From the NCBI GenBank assembly GCA_004294135.1, contig RDZY01000009.1, positions 1 through 64,000 of the forward strand: a DNA stretch of 64,000 nucleotides, written 5' to 3'. The position numbers and the translations under genes are program-made. This document shows, in pieces, positions 30,101 to 40,964 of the stretch. Source of the stretch: Sphingobacteriia bacterium. GTDB taxonomy: Bacteria; Bacteroidota; Bacteroidia; Chitinophagales; Chitinophagaceae. The notes beneath the pieces were generated by a model. It made no database searches. It was given only the letters and a program-made list of their open reading frames with translations, and was not told where the DNA came from. Position 1 is the first letter of the stretch. Each line of letters begins with the position of its first letter.

Positions 30101-33100
30101 AAAAATATTGGTGAGTGAAGCTCCTGCATTATTTCGATCTAATTTAAGATCAATCAATTCACGCAATGCAAAATCAATATTATTATCTACAGGCCAAACG
30201 CGCTCTTCTTGCCCTCTCGGATAAACCCCTGGAGCCGTTATTTTTAAAGGAATTTTTATCTCATAATAATTGTTTAAAAAATCCTGCCCAATTCTAATTA
30301 CTGCATTCAGTTCATTGTCTTTTACCACTCTTTGTCCCGTTATTGATTCTGCGTGTAAATACATGGAGAGATTGGCATAGCGGCGAATATCTAAATTCAA
30401 TGTCTTAAAAATTCCGCGCGCTTCTCCATTGGCAAGATTGTTTACACGAATGCTGATGGCCTGTTCATTCTGCTGTAAGTTCACCCCGTTATTGCTCAAC
30501 AACTGCACCCGCTCTACATTGGGGGGCATAATATAATTCACTGGTTGGCGACTATTATTTTCTTCTAAGTTAACTGCGAGAGTATTCAGGCTGGTACCAC
30601 CAGCAGTTGAAATAGGTGTGTAAGATCCGGTGGTATCTACATTGTAAATAAATTGCCGCCATTGATTTCTCACAAGATCTAATCTAGCCAATCGCAATAC
30701 TACTGAATCTTCAAAATCAGTCATATACATTCTTGCAAAACGGATAGATTTAAAGTCGGGAATATTACCCACTTTGCGTGAATACCCTTTAATAGGAACA
30801 CGAAATAAAAACCAATCTTCTGTTCTGGTAACACCATCGGCTGAATTTACAGTCACCCTTCTTTTATCGGTAATATAAGGCGTACGACCTACATCCATAC
30901 CGGGCTGAAGCTGAATTTCATATTCATAATAAGCTTCTGTTTCATTTAAGGTATTGTCTCTATTCAAATCTTCATTATCTGGAAATAGTGTAGCAGCAGA
31001 AGTGAATTGACCGCCCGTAGTTGCAATAGGTGAATTGCCCTGTGGGTTATTAAAATTTTTATACCGCCCGAGTATACCTGCACCTATTGCATCAAAACTA
31101 GGATCTCGGTACCATTTGTAATTATCACTAGCAGGATCTAATTGACTCTGTTGGTAAACACTAGAACCAGTGCCAAAATTATTGGCCAGCCGTTGCAGTA
31201 TATAATTTTTCTTTCTGCGTTCTGCATTGTCGTCAATACCATCAAACCCAACATCTTGAAAAGGTCTGTCATTGGGATCATTGCTAAATGCCTGCGTAAT
31301 TTGAATAGGATTTACCGGAGTTTTACCCCAAGTATTACTACTATCTACTGCGGCAGGAACAGTGGGTGTATTCAATCCATTTTCATAAAATCTTTTCCCA
31401 TCTTTTAAAATATCTTCACTGATATTACCAAAGTTTAAAAAAAGTTTACCACCCCTACTTGCATTGTTATTGATGAAAGGATTCTGCATCCAGAATTCTA
31501 CAAATTCAATATTATTGGTCTCAAAATCAGTCTGGTCAATTGCGCGCATGATACCGCCCCAACGTGCAGCAGGATTGCTTAATTTTCCCTGCGCATTGAT
31601 TTGTGAAGTAGCTGTTTCAAAATTATAAGGTCCTTTTTCTCTTGGATAAAAAGCAAGGTCGAATGTGGCCGCTTGTACATCGGTAATATTGGTAGTACGT
31701 TGCGGAAATAATTCATTGGTAAATACCTGTCGCACCCTTGGATCGCTTAATTCTGCAAGGTTTCTACGAAGTGGATTATTGGGACTATTTTTATCTTGTA
31801 AGTTGGGTTCAATATTATACCAAGCAAACTTGGCCCTATTCTGGTTGTAATCAATGGAGTCGCTCAATGCTGCTTCGGGAAAACGGTTATTGCCCTGTGG
31901 TGTAGAAGCCAGCGACCAAGCTACAAATGGAAAACGGAGGTCGATAGCAGCCCGCGTTCCTTCAAAATCATCAATAAAAATAAGCCCTTGCGCGTCTTTA
32001 CCAATTTGAGGAGGGTGACCGGGTTTAAGCAATGCTGCTTCGCCATATGCGTTGATTGAAGACTTTGCTTTGGTGGTATAAAAAGGCAGTTTATTGAGTA
32101 AGCGTGTAAGGCCAGGTAGTTCAGAACGATAACTAAAATCGATGCCATACATAGTGTTGCGAATGGGATCATCTCCATAACTCATTTTGGTAAAAAAAGG
32201 TCGCTCTCCCAAACGAACTACGGAAGCTCCGAGGGATAGTTTTTTATTCACCATATAATCGAGTCGCAAACCTGCAAAACCCCTTTGTTGAATACCAAAG
32301 CCTATATTATTTTCGAAGGAGACATTTACTGGAATACTCGAACTCAAAATGCCCTGATTCATAATTTTAACCGTCCCTAAATTATAGTCAACAATATAAT
32401 CGGCGCCTTCGCGCAAAACTTGTCCACCAGCGGTAACTGACACAGAGCCTGGCGGAATATTAAACGTATTTAAGTAAATTTCTGATCCCCCGCCACTGCC
32501 TTTTACTTGCCCCTGCATGATGAAGCGGTTGAGGTTTGCAAATGTTTGTGCAATGGCTTTAATAGAATCGTACAGTTGGTAATAAATATACCGTTGTTTG
32601 GTAGCAGTGGGTAGTCCCGAAAAAGCAAGGCTGTCTAAATCGCGGCCAAAAGGTTCTAGTACTGGAAATACTACTCGGCCCATCTGTGGTAAAATGGTAA
32701 AGCCTTCTATATAATCGAATACCCCATCGGGTTGTGGATCATTGCGATTATTGAGTCGATCAAGATTCAGTATGCGCAACAGCGGCTGACCATCAACAGC
32801 GGCAGCAGTTTCAGGAAGAAATCGTTTTAAACCACCGCTGGGTTCTTCATATAAAACATTCAATTTAAAATCTGTACGCTCAATACCACCGAATAAATCG
32901 AGTGAGTACACATTCTTCATCATCCAATCCCAAATAGGCAATTCTGTTCGCTGTGAGGTAGCTTTTAATAGTTTAAGAAACAATACTTTTTGAACACCTT
33001 TGGAGGAGTCGAGTGAAATATCTTGTGAAAATTCACCTACCTGAAAAACACGGCCATTATAAGTATATTGGAATGCAACAGCTAGTACTTCATCTGCTTG

Positions 33101-34429
33101 TAATTGGGTATTGATAGATATAAAACCAGCTTGTGGGTTAAAAGAATATTCGTTGGGACTGAGTTTACGGGCAAATGTTTTTTCATAATCATCAACGGGA
33201 CGAAGCCCCTTCGATAACAACAGGCTATTAATAAAAGAAGGGTTACGTGCATTGGAATTTGCGGCCAAAGAAGCATACAAATTATTGGCACCATTAAATG
33301 GCAAGGGATTGGCGGTAAGTGACTGTACAGAAGGGTTATAGGGTCTTGGTTCTGCCAAATCCATCAACCCTACTATATCTCTTGCATCTGTTGTAGCGCC
33401 CGTTCTGTTGGTTATCCATACTTCCATCCTTTGTATTTGCACTTGTGAATTAACAAGGGGCAGGTTGCGCATGGTTTTATTAAAATGATCTCTAAAATAG
33501 CTGCCCAATAAAAAGTGGCGATTTTCTTCATAATCATCCAACCGCTTTTGAAAGGGTTGAGTAGATGCGCCACCTTGCAGTGAAAGTGTTTGGCGGGAAG
33601 ATCGCTGTTGTGCTAAGGCAGCAGTAACAAATAATTTTCCGAATTGCAATTGCGTTTTAATACCGAATAAATTTTGCGCACTTGGAATAAGTGTCCCCCG
33701 AGATCTGAAAGAAATATTACCGGCTTCAATACTCTTAATAATTTCATCATCCATTCCTTTGTAATCGAATTTAATTTGGTTGTCGAATCCAAGGTTGGTA
33801 AGGGTATTATAGTTAATCGGGAATTTAAGCTTATCGCCAATACTGGCATTTAGATTTAGGTTGGCATTCATGTCAAAATCAAAGCCACCATTTTTTCTTG
33901 CTCTTTCAGGTAGTGTTGGATTCTTAATATGCTGACCTTGATAGCCCGCCAGAATATTTACTTCCCCACTGGGCCTTATATCTACTTTAAGTTTGTTGCC
34001 ATTCAAGTTATTACCTACAAGTCCAAAAAGGCGATCGAATAATTTGTTGTAAGTCTGCATGGGGGGACGCACTGTTTTTTTATTCAATAAAAACAATGCA
34101 TCGGATCTTTTTTTAAAATAATCTTGTTCCGCTTTTTTATTTTGCAGACTCCAGAAATCATTAAACGAGATAGAAGAAGGTTTTCGGTAATCTAAGCGAC
34201 CTATTTTTTCTTTTATATAATACTGCTTGGTAATAGGATCGTATTCTAGCGATTGCTTAATAAGGGCAGTATCTACAATATCGAAAGGATTTTTTTGCTT
34301 GGAAGAAATAGCATCACCTCTTCTATCGCTGATGGGATAACGCAAAGAATCTTTCTGCTGGGCAAAAACAGGCTTTGCCAACAAAAAGAGGGTGATGTAT
34401 AAAAAAAAATAAAGGAGTTTGCGCAACAA
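27143..34429 (-). CDS. sprA: Cell surface protein SprA (type IX secretion/gliding translocon)
   Basis: 2428-aa ORF with signal peptide; FIDDFEGTRAAIDLRFPFVAWSLASTP and other SprA-typical blocks; predominantly beta-strand outer membrane composition. Confidence 0.93.
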   Translation of the reverse strand: MLRKLLYFFLYITLFLLAKPVFAQQKDSLRYPISDRRGDAISSKQKNPFDIVDTALIKQSLEYDPITKQYYIKEKIGRLDYRKPSSISFNDFWSLQNKKAEQDYFKKRSDALFLLNKKTVRPPMQTYNKLFDRLFGLVGNNLNGNKLKVDIRPSGEVNILAGYQGQHIKNPTLPERARKNGGFDFDMNANLNLNASIGDKLKFPINYNTLTNLGFDNQIKFDYKGMDDEIIKSIEAGNISFRSRGTLIPSAQNLFGIKTQLQFGKLFVTAALAQQRSSRQTLSLQGGASTQPFQKRLDDYEENRHFLLGSYFRDHFNKTMRNLPLVNSQVQIQRMEVWITNRTGATTDARDIVGLMDLAEPRPYNPSVQSLTANPLPFNGANNLYASLAANSNARNPSFINSLLLSKGLRPVDDYEKTFARKLSPNEYSFNPQAGFISINTQLQADEVLAVAFQYTYNGRVFQVGEFSQDISLDSSKGVQKVLFLKLLKATSQRTELPIWDWMMKNVYSLDLFGGIERTDFKLNVLYEEPSGGLKRFLPETAAAVDGQPLLRILNLDRLNNRNDPQPDGVFDYIEGFTILPQMGRVVFPVLEPFGRDLDSLAFSGLPTATKQRYIYYQLYDSIKAIAQTFANLNRFIMQGQVKGSGGGSEIYLNTFNIPPGSVSVTAGGQVLREGADYIVDYNLGTVKIMNQGILSSSIPVNVSFENNIGFGIQQRGFAGLRLDYMVNKKLSLGASVVRLGERPFFTKMSYGDDPIRNTMYGIDFSYRSELPGLTRLLNKLPFYTTKAKSSINAYGEAALLKPGHPPQIGKDAQGLIFIDDFEGTRAAIDLRFPFVAWSLASTPQGNNRFPEAALSDSIDYNQNRAKFAWYNIEPNLQDKNSPNNPLRRNLAELSDPRVRQVFTNELFPQRTTNITDVQAATFDLAFYPREKGPYNFETATSQINAQGKLSNPAARWGGIMRAIDQTDFETNNIEFVEFWMQNPFINNNASRGGKLFLNFGNISEDILKDGKRFYENGLNTPTVPAAVDSSNTWGKTPVNPIQITQAFSNDPNDRPFQDVGFDGIDDNAERRKKNYILQRLANNFGTGSSVYQQSQLDPASDNYKWYRDPSFDAIGAGILGRYKNFNNPQGNSPIATTGGQFTSAATLFPDNEDLNRDNTLNETEAYYEYEIQLQPGMDVGRTPYITDKRRVTVNSADGVTRTEDWFLFRVPIKGYSRKVGNIPDFKSIRFARMYMTDFEDSVVLRLARLDLVRNQWRQFIYNVDTTGSYTPISTAGGTSLNTLAVNLEENNSRQPVNYIMPPNVERVQLLSNNGVNLQQNEQAISIRVNNLANGEARGIFKTLNLDIRRYANLSMYLHAESITGQRVVKDNELNAVIRIGQDFLNNYYEIKIPLKITAPGVYPRGQEERVWPVDNNIDFALRELIDLKLDRNNAGASLTNIFRKRIGNKSFSIMGNPNLGEVRGILIAVENAKRPDNIALSAEVWANELRLAGLDEKGGAAALGRVDLVLADLGTLSVSANTYTQGFGTIEQRVNERARDNLFQFDIAANIDAGKLVPKKARLSIPVYASINRTTLTPEFDPYDLDVRYKEKFNRTPGNLRDSIRRAAVDETTIKTLNFTNVKVMQGKGKTHLLSLSNFDFSYTFSQTEHNSPVILQNKITRQRGALGYTYVGQNNFIEPFKKLIKGNSAWLAWIRDANINLKPSFLSFRADVNRQFGEFIPRIVNTFSSKVDRVDTTYDKYFTFDRTYNLRWDLTRSVNLDFNANNNARVDEPFGRIDNTAKKDTLKNNFLKGGRNTLYQQKALMNYNIPLNKFPFADWITARYSYSTSYSWIGASRIAVNLGNTIENSQENTLNAQFNFGNLYSKSKWLSAIDNIPAPKIKNNAANGSQKKFTDGALPSLLPTKQEVIEGLVGQKRILALKKWRQQRRDIRIGEKLSRQSTMYELNEFERTAGKFVTMFRNISVNYGENFRSRLPGYMDSTQFIGQNFKTMAPGLDYVFGKQPDAEWINGKIKKGLLSKDSTFNFLFRQSFEQRMNITAQLEPIRELVIDINLDKTFTKDYSSLIKDTTGTGNNFGQLNPLFNGGFSVSYIAFNTLFGQQNPNELSTTFKQFEANRLVVSQRVAALNPYWQSLPNNQKFSADGYATGYNRYAQDVLIPSFIAAYTGKDANSISLIKDGAKSISANPFRGIIPRPNWKLTYTGLSKIPALASIFSNFTISHGYNGQLSMNSFNSALLYQDPFRLSAPGFIDTTSGNFIPFFLVPNISMSERFEPLFKIDFTTINQFNFNLEFRKSRQLSMSLIDYQLSESRSTEWILGVNWRKSGFKLPFKIPGMKGKTLQNDLNFKLDISVRDVSISNSRLDQANAYGTGGQKEITIQPAIDYVLNNRINIKFFFDQRRVTPYISTSAPITNTRAGVNVRISLAQ

Positions 34430-34465
34430 CAGTTCAGCTTGGTTAGGTAGAGCTCAATACAATAG

Positions 34466-35050
34466 CTAGATATTTTTGAGTGCTTGTTTAATAATTTCTT
34501 CGAGTGAACTGTTTTCTGGAATGCTTTGCATGGTCTTTTTAATGGCTGATTCGGCCATCGCCTTCCCAATACCCAATGAAATTAAGGCATTTATGGCATC
34601 CATATCATTTTGTGGAACATTAAATCCTGATAAAATAGTAGAAGCGGACTGTTTACCCAGTTTATCCCTCAATTCTACAATTAATCTTTCGGCTGATTTT
34701 TTACCAATTCCTTTAATTCCTTCCAATTGCTTGGTATTACCCTGCACAATTGCTCGGGTAATTTCTTCTGGCCGCATACCAGAAAGCATCATGCGAGCGG
34801 TAGAAGCACCTACACCCGAAACACTGATCAGGTTCAAAAAAAGCTCTTTTTCTGTTGGCTCTGCAAACCCGAAAAGGGTCTGTGCATTTTCAGTAATATG
34901 CAGATAGGTAAAGAGTTGACCACTATCTAAATTGCTGATGGCAGAATAGGTATGGAGACTTATTTGTAACTCATAACCAACTCCGTTTACATCAACTACC
35001 AGACGCCCTGGTGTTTTAACCGCAAAATGTCCCTTTACAAATGCTATCAT
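34466..35050 (-). CDS. ruvA: Holliday junction branch migration protein RuvA
   Basis: MIAFVKGHFAVKTPGRLVVDVNGVGYELQISL; LISVSGVGASTARMMLSG; GIKGIGKKSAERLIVELRDK. Confidence 0.96.
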   Translation of the reverse strand: MIAFVKGHFAVKTPGRLVVDVNGVGYELQISLHTYSAISNLDSGQLFTYLHITENAQTLFGFAEPTEKELFLNLISVSGVGASTARMMLSGMRPEEITRAIVQGNTKQLEGIKGIGKKSAERLIVELRDKLGKQSASTILSGFNVPQNDMDAINALISLGIGKAMAESAIKKTMQSIPENSSLEEIIKQALKNI

Positions 35051-35246
35051 AATATGACACTAAAACTACTAAAAAGCAGCCAATTATACGTATCTTTATT
35101 AAAATTTTTGATGAAGAAATCTAGCATTAAATGAATGTATTCAAAGCATCCAATATCTTTCCTTATCGTTTTTCAGGAGAATACATTAAAAAACAAAACT
35201 ACCATTATTAACCCCACTGAATCTCTTCAGAATTTTAATTATTAAT

Positions 35247-36236
35247 ATGCAAAAAATAAGTGCAGCAATTACCGCCGTAGGTGGATATGTTCCGGAGACA
35301 AGACTTACCAATTTTGATTTAGAAAAAATGGTTGATACCAATAACGAATGGATCATCAGTCGCACCGGTATTGAAGAAAGAAGAATACTGAAAGGACCTG
35401 GCCTCGGAAGCAGTGATATGGCTGTTCCTGCTATTGAAGAAATTTTACGCAAAAAAAAGTTAGACCCCAAGGAAATTGATTGCATTATATGTGCAACCGT
35501 TACACCAGATATGGTATTCCCAGCTACTGCCAATATTATTGCCGATAAAATTGGCGCTACCAATGCATGGGGATTTGATATGAGTGCAGCTTGCAGCGGA
35601 TTCCTATTTGCATTATCTACCGGCGCCATGTATATTGAAAGTGGTCGCTATAAAAAAGTAATTGTAGTGGGCGTAGATAAAATGAGCGCCATCATTGATT
35701 ATACCGATCGAGCTACTTGCATAATTTTTGGTGATGGTGCTGGTGCTGTATTACTAGAAGCTACAGAGGAAGAAAATTATATTAAAGACAGTATTTTAAA
35801 AAGTGATGGCAGCGGTCGCCAGTTCCTACATATGAAAGCAGGCGGATCTGTAAAGCCCGCCACCGTTGAAACCGTATTGGCCAAAGAACATTTTGCTTAC
35901 CAAGAGGGACAGTCCGTTTTTAAATTCGCTGTAAAAGGAATGGCCGATGTGAGTGCCGAATTATTGGAACGAAATAATTTAACTGGCGATGATATTGCTT
36001 GGCTGGTTCCTCACCAAGCCAACCTTCGTATTATTGATGCAACCGCAAATAGAATGGGGCTTTCAAAAGATAAAGTGATGATTAATATTCAGAAGTATGG
36101 CAATACTACTGCAGCCACTTTACCACTCTGTTTATGGGATTGGGAATCTCAATTAAAAAAAGGCGATAATATTATTCTGGCCGCATTCGGTGGTGGATTT
36201 ACTTGGGGCGCAACTTGGGTAAAATGGGCCTATTAA
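35247..36236 (+). CDS. fabH: Beta-ketoacyl-ACP synthase III
   Basis: [57 protein letters not shown]. Confidence 0.95.
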   Translation: MQKISAAITAVGGYVPETRLTNFDLEKMVDTNNEWIISRTGIEERRILKGPGLGSSDMAVPAIEEILRKKKLDPKEIDCIICATVTPDMVFPATANIIADKIGATNAWGFDMSAACSGFLFALSTGAMYIESGRYKKVIVVGVDKMSAIIDYTDRATCIIFGDGAGAVLLEATEEENYIKDSILKSDGSGRQFLHMKAGGSVKPATVETVLAKEHFAYQEGQSVFKFAVKGMADVSAELLERNNLTGDDIAWLVPHQANLRIIDATANRMGLSKDKVMINIQKYGNTTAATLPLCLWDWESQLKKGDNIILAAFGGGFTWGATWVKWAY

Positions 36237-36273
36237 TGCAAGTTATTGAGATAGATTAATAATACGATTAGCA

Positions 36274-37506
36274 ATGAATAAAAAAACGAAAAAAACATAT
36301 ACTGGTATTGGCACTACTGCCATTCATGCATCGGCAAATCATAAAGCAGATCATTCCCACCTTACCCCCATTTATGCCAGTTCAACATTCACATTTGATA
36401 CGGCCGCTGAGGGAAGTGAACGTTTTGCAGGAAGCGATAAAACCAAAATTTACAGCAGATGGGGTAACCCTGGTTTTGCTGCCGCAGAAGTAACCATTGC
36501 AGCCTTGGAGACCTTTGGCTTAAAAGATGAAAAGGGAAATCCTTTAGAAGTGAAAGCACTGTTGCATTCCAGCGGACAGGCCGCCCTCACCACTTTATTT
36601 TTAGGAACCCTTAAAACGGGTGATATGGTTTTATCACACCGCGCTTTATATGGTGGCACCCATGAATTATTGCATAAAGTATTGGCAACAAACGGCATTC
36701 AAACCCTATTGATAGATCTGAATGATGCAATTGTTTTAGAACAAATATTGACTGATCATCCTACCATTCAACTCATTCATATTGAAACGCCTTCCAATCC
36801 TACGCTACGATGTATTGATATTGAAGCAGTATGCAAAATTGCACATAGTAAGGGTAAAAAAGTATCGGTTGATAATACAGCAGCAACCCCTTATTTACAA
36901 CAACCTTTTAAGTGGGGTGCTGACTTTGTGATGCACTCTACCACCAAATTTTTAAATGGTCACGGCAATGCAATCGGTGGTATTTTAATTGGTAAAGACC
37001 TTGAATTAATGAATGGTCCTATTTGGAAATGGCATGTGTTGCTCGGTGGAAACAGCAATCCTTTTGATGCATTCTTGCTTTTGAATGGACTGAAAACCTT
37101 GGAGCTTCGCATGGAAAGACATTGCCACAATGCAGTGCTGGTAGCTAATTATTTGGCAGAACATCCTGCGGTAGAGAAAGTAAATTTTTGTGGTTTAGCT
37201 ACACATCCCGATCATGCAATTGCCCTTAAACAAATGCGGCAGGCTGGTGCGCTCATGAGCTTTGAATTAAAAGGGGGAATAGCAGCCGGCAGTAAATTCA
37301 TTGACCAATTACAACTCTGTGTAAAAGCCATTTCATTCGGTACACCCGATACTTTGTTATCACATCCAGCCAGTATGAGCCACCTCGGTTTATCAAAAGA
37401 AGAACGCTTACAATATGAAATCACCGATGGCTTAATCAGGCTAAGTGTGGGTATTGAACAAGTAGAAGATATTATTGCTGATTTTGAACAAGCACTCGCA
37501 ATATGA
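36274..37506 (+). CDS. PLP-dependent trans-sulfuration enzyme (methionine gamma-lyase / cystathionine lyase type)
   Basis: IHIETPSNPTLRCIDIEAV; SVDNTAATPYLQQP; DFVMHSTTKFLNGHGNAIGG. Confidence 0.9.
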   Translation: MNKKTKKTYTGIGTTAIHASANHKADHSHLTPIYASSTFTFDTAAEGSERFAGSDKTKIYSRWGNPGFAAAEVTIAALETFGLKDEKGNPLEVKALLHSSGQAALTTLFLGTLKTGDMVLSHRALYGGTHELLHKVLATNGIQTLLIDLNDAIVLEQILTDHPTIQLIHIETPSNPTLRCIDIEAVCKIAHSKGKKVSVDNTAATPYLQQPFKWGADFVMHSTTKFLNGHGNAIGGILIGKDLELMNGPIWKWHVLLGGNSNPFDAFLLLNGLKTLELRMERHCHNAVLVANYLAEHPAVEKVNFCGLATHPDHAIALKQMRQAGALMSFELKGGIAAGSKFIDQLQLCVKAISFGTPDTLLSHPASMSHLGLSKEERLQYEITDGLIRLSVGIEQVEDIIADFEQALAI

Positions 37507-37550
37507 TGAATACGGGTTGTAAATTTTAAAACTACTTTTCAACTATCCAT

Positions 37551-38012
37551 ATGAGTATTCTGATTAGAAGAGCCATTCCAAGTGACTGTCCCCGAATTCT
37601 GGAACTGATTAAAGAACTGGCTGTTTATGAAAAAGCACCAGATGAAGTAACGGTTACATTGGAACATTTTGAAATAAGTGGCTTTGGTAAAAACCCCGTG
37701 TGGTGGGCATTTGTGGCAGAGGAAACCAACCTTTCTAATGGTACTAAAATAGTTCAGGGATTTGCTTTATACTATATCCGTTACAGTACTTGGAAGGGAC
37801 AGCGGATGTACCTAGAAGATATTTTGGTGACCGAAAAAATGCGGGGACAAAAAATTGGACAACAACTTTTCAATCGCCTTATTATTGAATCTAAAGAAAA
37901 AAAACTGAACGGTATTGTATGGCAAGTACTAGAATGGAATGAGCCAGCTATTCAGTTTTATAAAAAGTATCATGCAGATTTTGATGCTGAATGGTTGAAC
38001 TGCAGCATATAA
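37551..38012 (+). CDS. GNAT family N-acetyltransferase
   Basis: YLEDILVTEKMRGQKIGQQLFNRLI acetyl-CoA binding motif. Confidence 0.88.
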   Translation: MSILIRRAIPSDCPRILELIKELAVYEKAPDEVTVTLEHFEISGFGKNPVWWAFVAEETNLSNGTKIVQGFALYYIRYSTWKGQRMYLEDILVTEKMRGQKIGQQLFNRLIIESKEKKLNGIVWQVLEWNEPAIQFYKKYHADFDAEWLNCSI

Positions 38013-38034
38013 TCCTTAAATTTATTGGTATATA

Positions 38035-39207
38035 ATGAATAAAATCTACTCCATATTGGCTGCATTGGCAATCATGCTTTCATTGGGTTCTTGTAATAAA
38101 AGTACCCCAAATGAACAAATTAATACGGATAGTACCCAATCTTTGGTGACCAACCAATTGGCAAGAGGCATCAATTTATCGAACTGGTTCAACGATTTCT
38201 CCGATAAAACCCAATTCTCCAATCGCTTTAACAACAACCACTTTAACCAAATTAAATCGGCTGGTTTTACTTATATACGCTTACCAATTGGTCCATCTGT
38301 ATTAAGTGGCCCGAATAATATTGCTGATATTCAACCAGCAAATTTAGCGTTGGTGAATCAAGCAGTCCAGCAGATTCTAAATTCAGGTCTAGCAGTCGTT
38401 ATAGAAATGCATGCATTCGGCCCAAACTTTGAAGCGAGACTTGCTATTGATCCATTGGCGCGCTCCTCATTCAGACAGTTCTGGAAAAATTTGGCCAACC
38501 AATTCAAACAGTATGATACCTCAAAACTGTTTTTTGAAATTTGGAATGAACCACATATCGGTGCATCTCAATTGGTTGCAGGTATTGATAAAAATTGGTG
38601 GGCACCTTTTCAAGAACAAATCATTCAATCTATTAGAGAAGCAACTCCCAATCATTTTATTATTGCTACTGCAGAAAATTTTAGTAATTGGTTTGATCTG
38701 ATTCAGCTAACTCCTTCTACACAAAAAAATATCATCTATACTTTTCATCTCTACGATCCATTTACGTTTACCCATCAATCGGCGGACTGGCTCGGCTTGC
38801 CTTATTCAGGTATTCGTTTTTTGCCCTATCCGGGTAACGCTCAAAACGTTGCCACGCTAGCAGCAAATGCAACTTTAGCAGCAGTAAAAAATCAAATTGA
38901 ATTTTATGGGCGACAACAATTTGGAGCCGATTCGCTGAACAAAATTATTCAACAAGTTTACAATTGGAGTATTCAAAAAAAAGTGACGGTAATCTGTAAT
39001 GAATTTGGGGTTCACAAAAAATTTGCTCCGCCTGATAGTAGGTTGCGTTTTTTGAGCGACGCAAAAACGATGCTGGAGAAATACAAAATACCTTGGGCAA
39101 TTTGGGATTATGATGATTCATTCGGACTAACCAGCTATACATCGGCCGTTAGAACTGGTATACCAGTTTGGGATGATGGCGTACTGAATGCGCTGGGATT
39201 AAAATAG
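38035..39207 (+). CDS. Glycoside hydrolase family 5 (cellulase-like) lipoprotein
   Basis: LARGINLSNWF; FFEIWNEPH; FHLYDPFTFTHQ; CNEFGVH; lipobox LGSC. Confidence 0.88.
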   Translation: MNKIYSILAALAIMLSLGSCNKSTPNEQINTDSTQSLVTNQLARGINLSNWFNDFSDKTQFSNRFNNNHFNQIKSAGFTYIRLPIGPSVLSGPNNIADIQPANLALVNQAVQQILNSGLAVVIEMHAFGPNFEARLAIDPLARSSFRQFWKNLANQFKQYDTSKLFFEIWNEPHIGASQLVAGIDKNWWAPFQEQIIQSIREATPNHFIIATAENFSNWFDLIQLTPSTQKNIIYTFHLYDPFTFTHQSADWLGLPYSGIRFLPYPGNAQNVATLAANATLAAVKNQIEFYGRQQFGADSLNKIIQQVYNWSIQKKVTVICNEFGVHKKFAPPDSRLRFLSDAKTMLEKYKIPWAIWDYDDSFGLTSYTSAVRTGIPVWDDGVLNALGLK

Positions 39208-39231
39208 TGTAGAAACCCATCTTCCGGTAAA

Positions 39232-40128
39232 TTAGTTCACCCCATTCACTTGTACCCCAGTTCCTGCAATCTTAACTACCAATCCTTGTAATACTTTACC
39301 GGGGCCATATTCTGTAAATTGGGTAGCACCATCTGCAACCATTTGCTGAATACTTTGGGTCCATCGCACAGCACCAGTCAACTGATCTATCAAATTTATT
39401 TTTATTTCCAATGGGTCTGTAACAGCGCGTGCAACACAATTCTGGTAAACGGCACACGTGGGTTGGTTAAATAAGGTGGACTCAATTGCGGCAGCTAGCT
39501 CTTCTTTTGCAGAGCCCATTAGTGGCGAATGAAATGCACCCCCGACTGGTAATACCAATGCTCGTTTTGCGCCAGCTTCCTTCATTCGTATACAAGCCAT
39601 TTCAATGGCTTTCACAGAACCACTAATAACCAGTTGGCCGGGACAATTGTAATTTGCAGGCACTACTACTTCTCCAGTATCTAACTGTACTTGTTTACAA
39701 ATATCTTCTACTTGCTGGTCGGGCAAATTCAATACCGCTGCCATCGTTGAAGGGTTTAACTCACAGGCTTTTTGCATGGCTTTTGCACGAATACTTACCA
39801 AGTTTAATGCGTCTTCAAAACGCAGTACCCCATTGGCAACAAGGGCTGAAAACTCACCCAACGAATGTCCCGCAACCATATCTGGCTTTGCGCCTTCAGT
39901 GGTTAAGAAGGCGGCTATTGAATGTAGAAAAATGGCTGGCTGTGTAATATTGGTTTGCTTTAACGCATCATCTGTACCGTTAAACATTGTATCACTGATA
40001 CTAAAACCAAGTAGTTCATCTGCATGGTCAAAAAGCGCTTTTACACTTGCATGGGTCTGATACAAGCTTTTTCCCATCCCAGAAAATTGAGCTCCTTGAC
40101 CGGGAAAAATAAATGCGTGTTTGAACAT
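39232..40128 (-). CDS. fabD: ACP S-malonyltransferase
   Basis: FIFPGQGAQFSGMGKSLY; GHSLGEFSALVANG; GGAFHSPLM. Confidence 0.95.
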   Translation of the reverse strand: MFKHAFIFPGQGAQFSGMGKSLYQTHASVKALFDHADELLGFSISDTMFNGTDDALKQTNITQPAIFLHSIAAFLTTEGAKPDMVAGHSLGEFSALVANGVLRFEDALNLVSIRAKAMQKACELNPSTMAAVLNLPDQQVEDICKQVQLDTGEVVVPANYNCPGQLVISGSVKAIEMACIRMKEAGAKRALVLPVGGAFHSPLMGSAKEELAAAIESTLFNQPTCAVYQNCVARAVTDPLEIKINLIDQLTGAVRWTQSIQQMVADGATQFTEYGPGKVLQGLVVKIAGTGVQVNGVN

Positions 40129-40241
40129 ACGATTGCTTTTAGAAAAGCAAAATAAAGGCTTTTAAATCAAACCCCATCATCTTCAATTATCGTAGTAAAT
40201 ATATATTTATGAGGTCAACCAAGAAGGTTGAAATCATAAAA

Positions 40242-40964
40242 TTAAAATTCATTTTTCAACTCGAGATAGCGAAGAAATTCTTCTTTCCTTTTCTCCTCTT
40301 TAAACTTACCACCATAAAAAGCAGTGATGGTAGAAGAGGTATCGTCTTCTACACCGCGGCTGGCAACGCATAAATGCTTTGCATCAATCACAATAGCTAC
40401 ATCTTCGGTACCCAATACCTGCTGTAGCTCTCTTGCAATTTGCATGGTTAGTCGCTCTTGCACCTGCGGACGTTTTGCAAAATATTCCACCAATCTATTC
40501 AACTTACTCAAACCTATTACCTTGCCATTGCTGATATAAGCTAAATGCGCTTTACCCATGATCGGTACAAAATGGTGTTCACAGTTACTGTAAAAGGAAA
40601 TGTTTTTTTCTACCAACATTTCATTGTACTTGTATTTATTTTCGAACAATGCCATTGCTGGTTTATTGGCAGGATTTAGCCCGCTAAAAATTTCTTTAAT
40701 ATACATTTTAGCAACACGCTTGGGCGTACCCTTTAAGCTGTCATCTGATAGGTCGAGACCCATCGTTTCCATAATCGCTTTGAAATGTGCTTGTATAATA
40801 GCAATTTTTTCATCATCACTTTTATCAAATGCAGTATCCAATATGGGTGTGTCTACTGATGTACTGATATGATTATCGCCCATTTCTTCGGCCAGTTCAT
40901 CGTCTGTAAAAACAATTTGATCACCGTTAAGCCGGATATTCAACAAAGTTTCGTTCTGTTTCAT
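40242..40964 (-). CDS. folE: GTP cyclohydrolase I
   Basis: FYSNCEHHFVPIMGKAHLAYI; KLNRLVEYFAKRPQVQERLT; HLCVASRGVEDDTSSTITA. Confidence 0.95.
   Translation of the reverse strand: MKQNETLLNIRLNGDQIVFTDDELAEEMGDNHISTSVDTPILDTAFDKSDDEKIAIIQAHFKAIMETMGLDLSDDSLKGTPKRVAKMYIKEIFSGLNPANKPAMALFENKYKYNEMLVEKNISFYSNCEHHFVPIMGKAHLAYISNGKVIGLSKLNRLVEYFAKRPQVQERLTMQIARELQQVLGTEDVAIVIDAKHLCVASRGVEDDTSSTITAFYGGKFKEEKRKEEFLRYLELKNEF

Noticed and set aside
27143-34429. Very long ORF considered as a novel giant surface protein
   Set aside because: Recognised as SprA, a known conserved Bacteroidota protein of this size.
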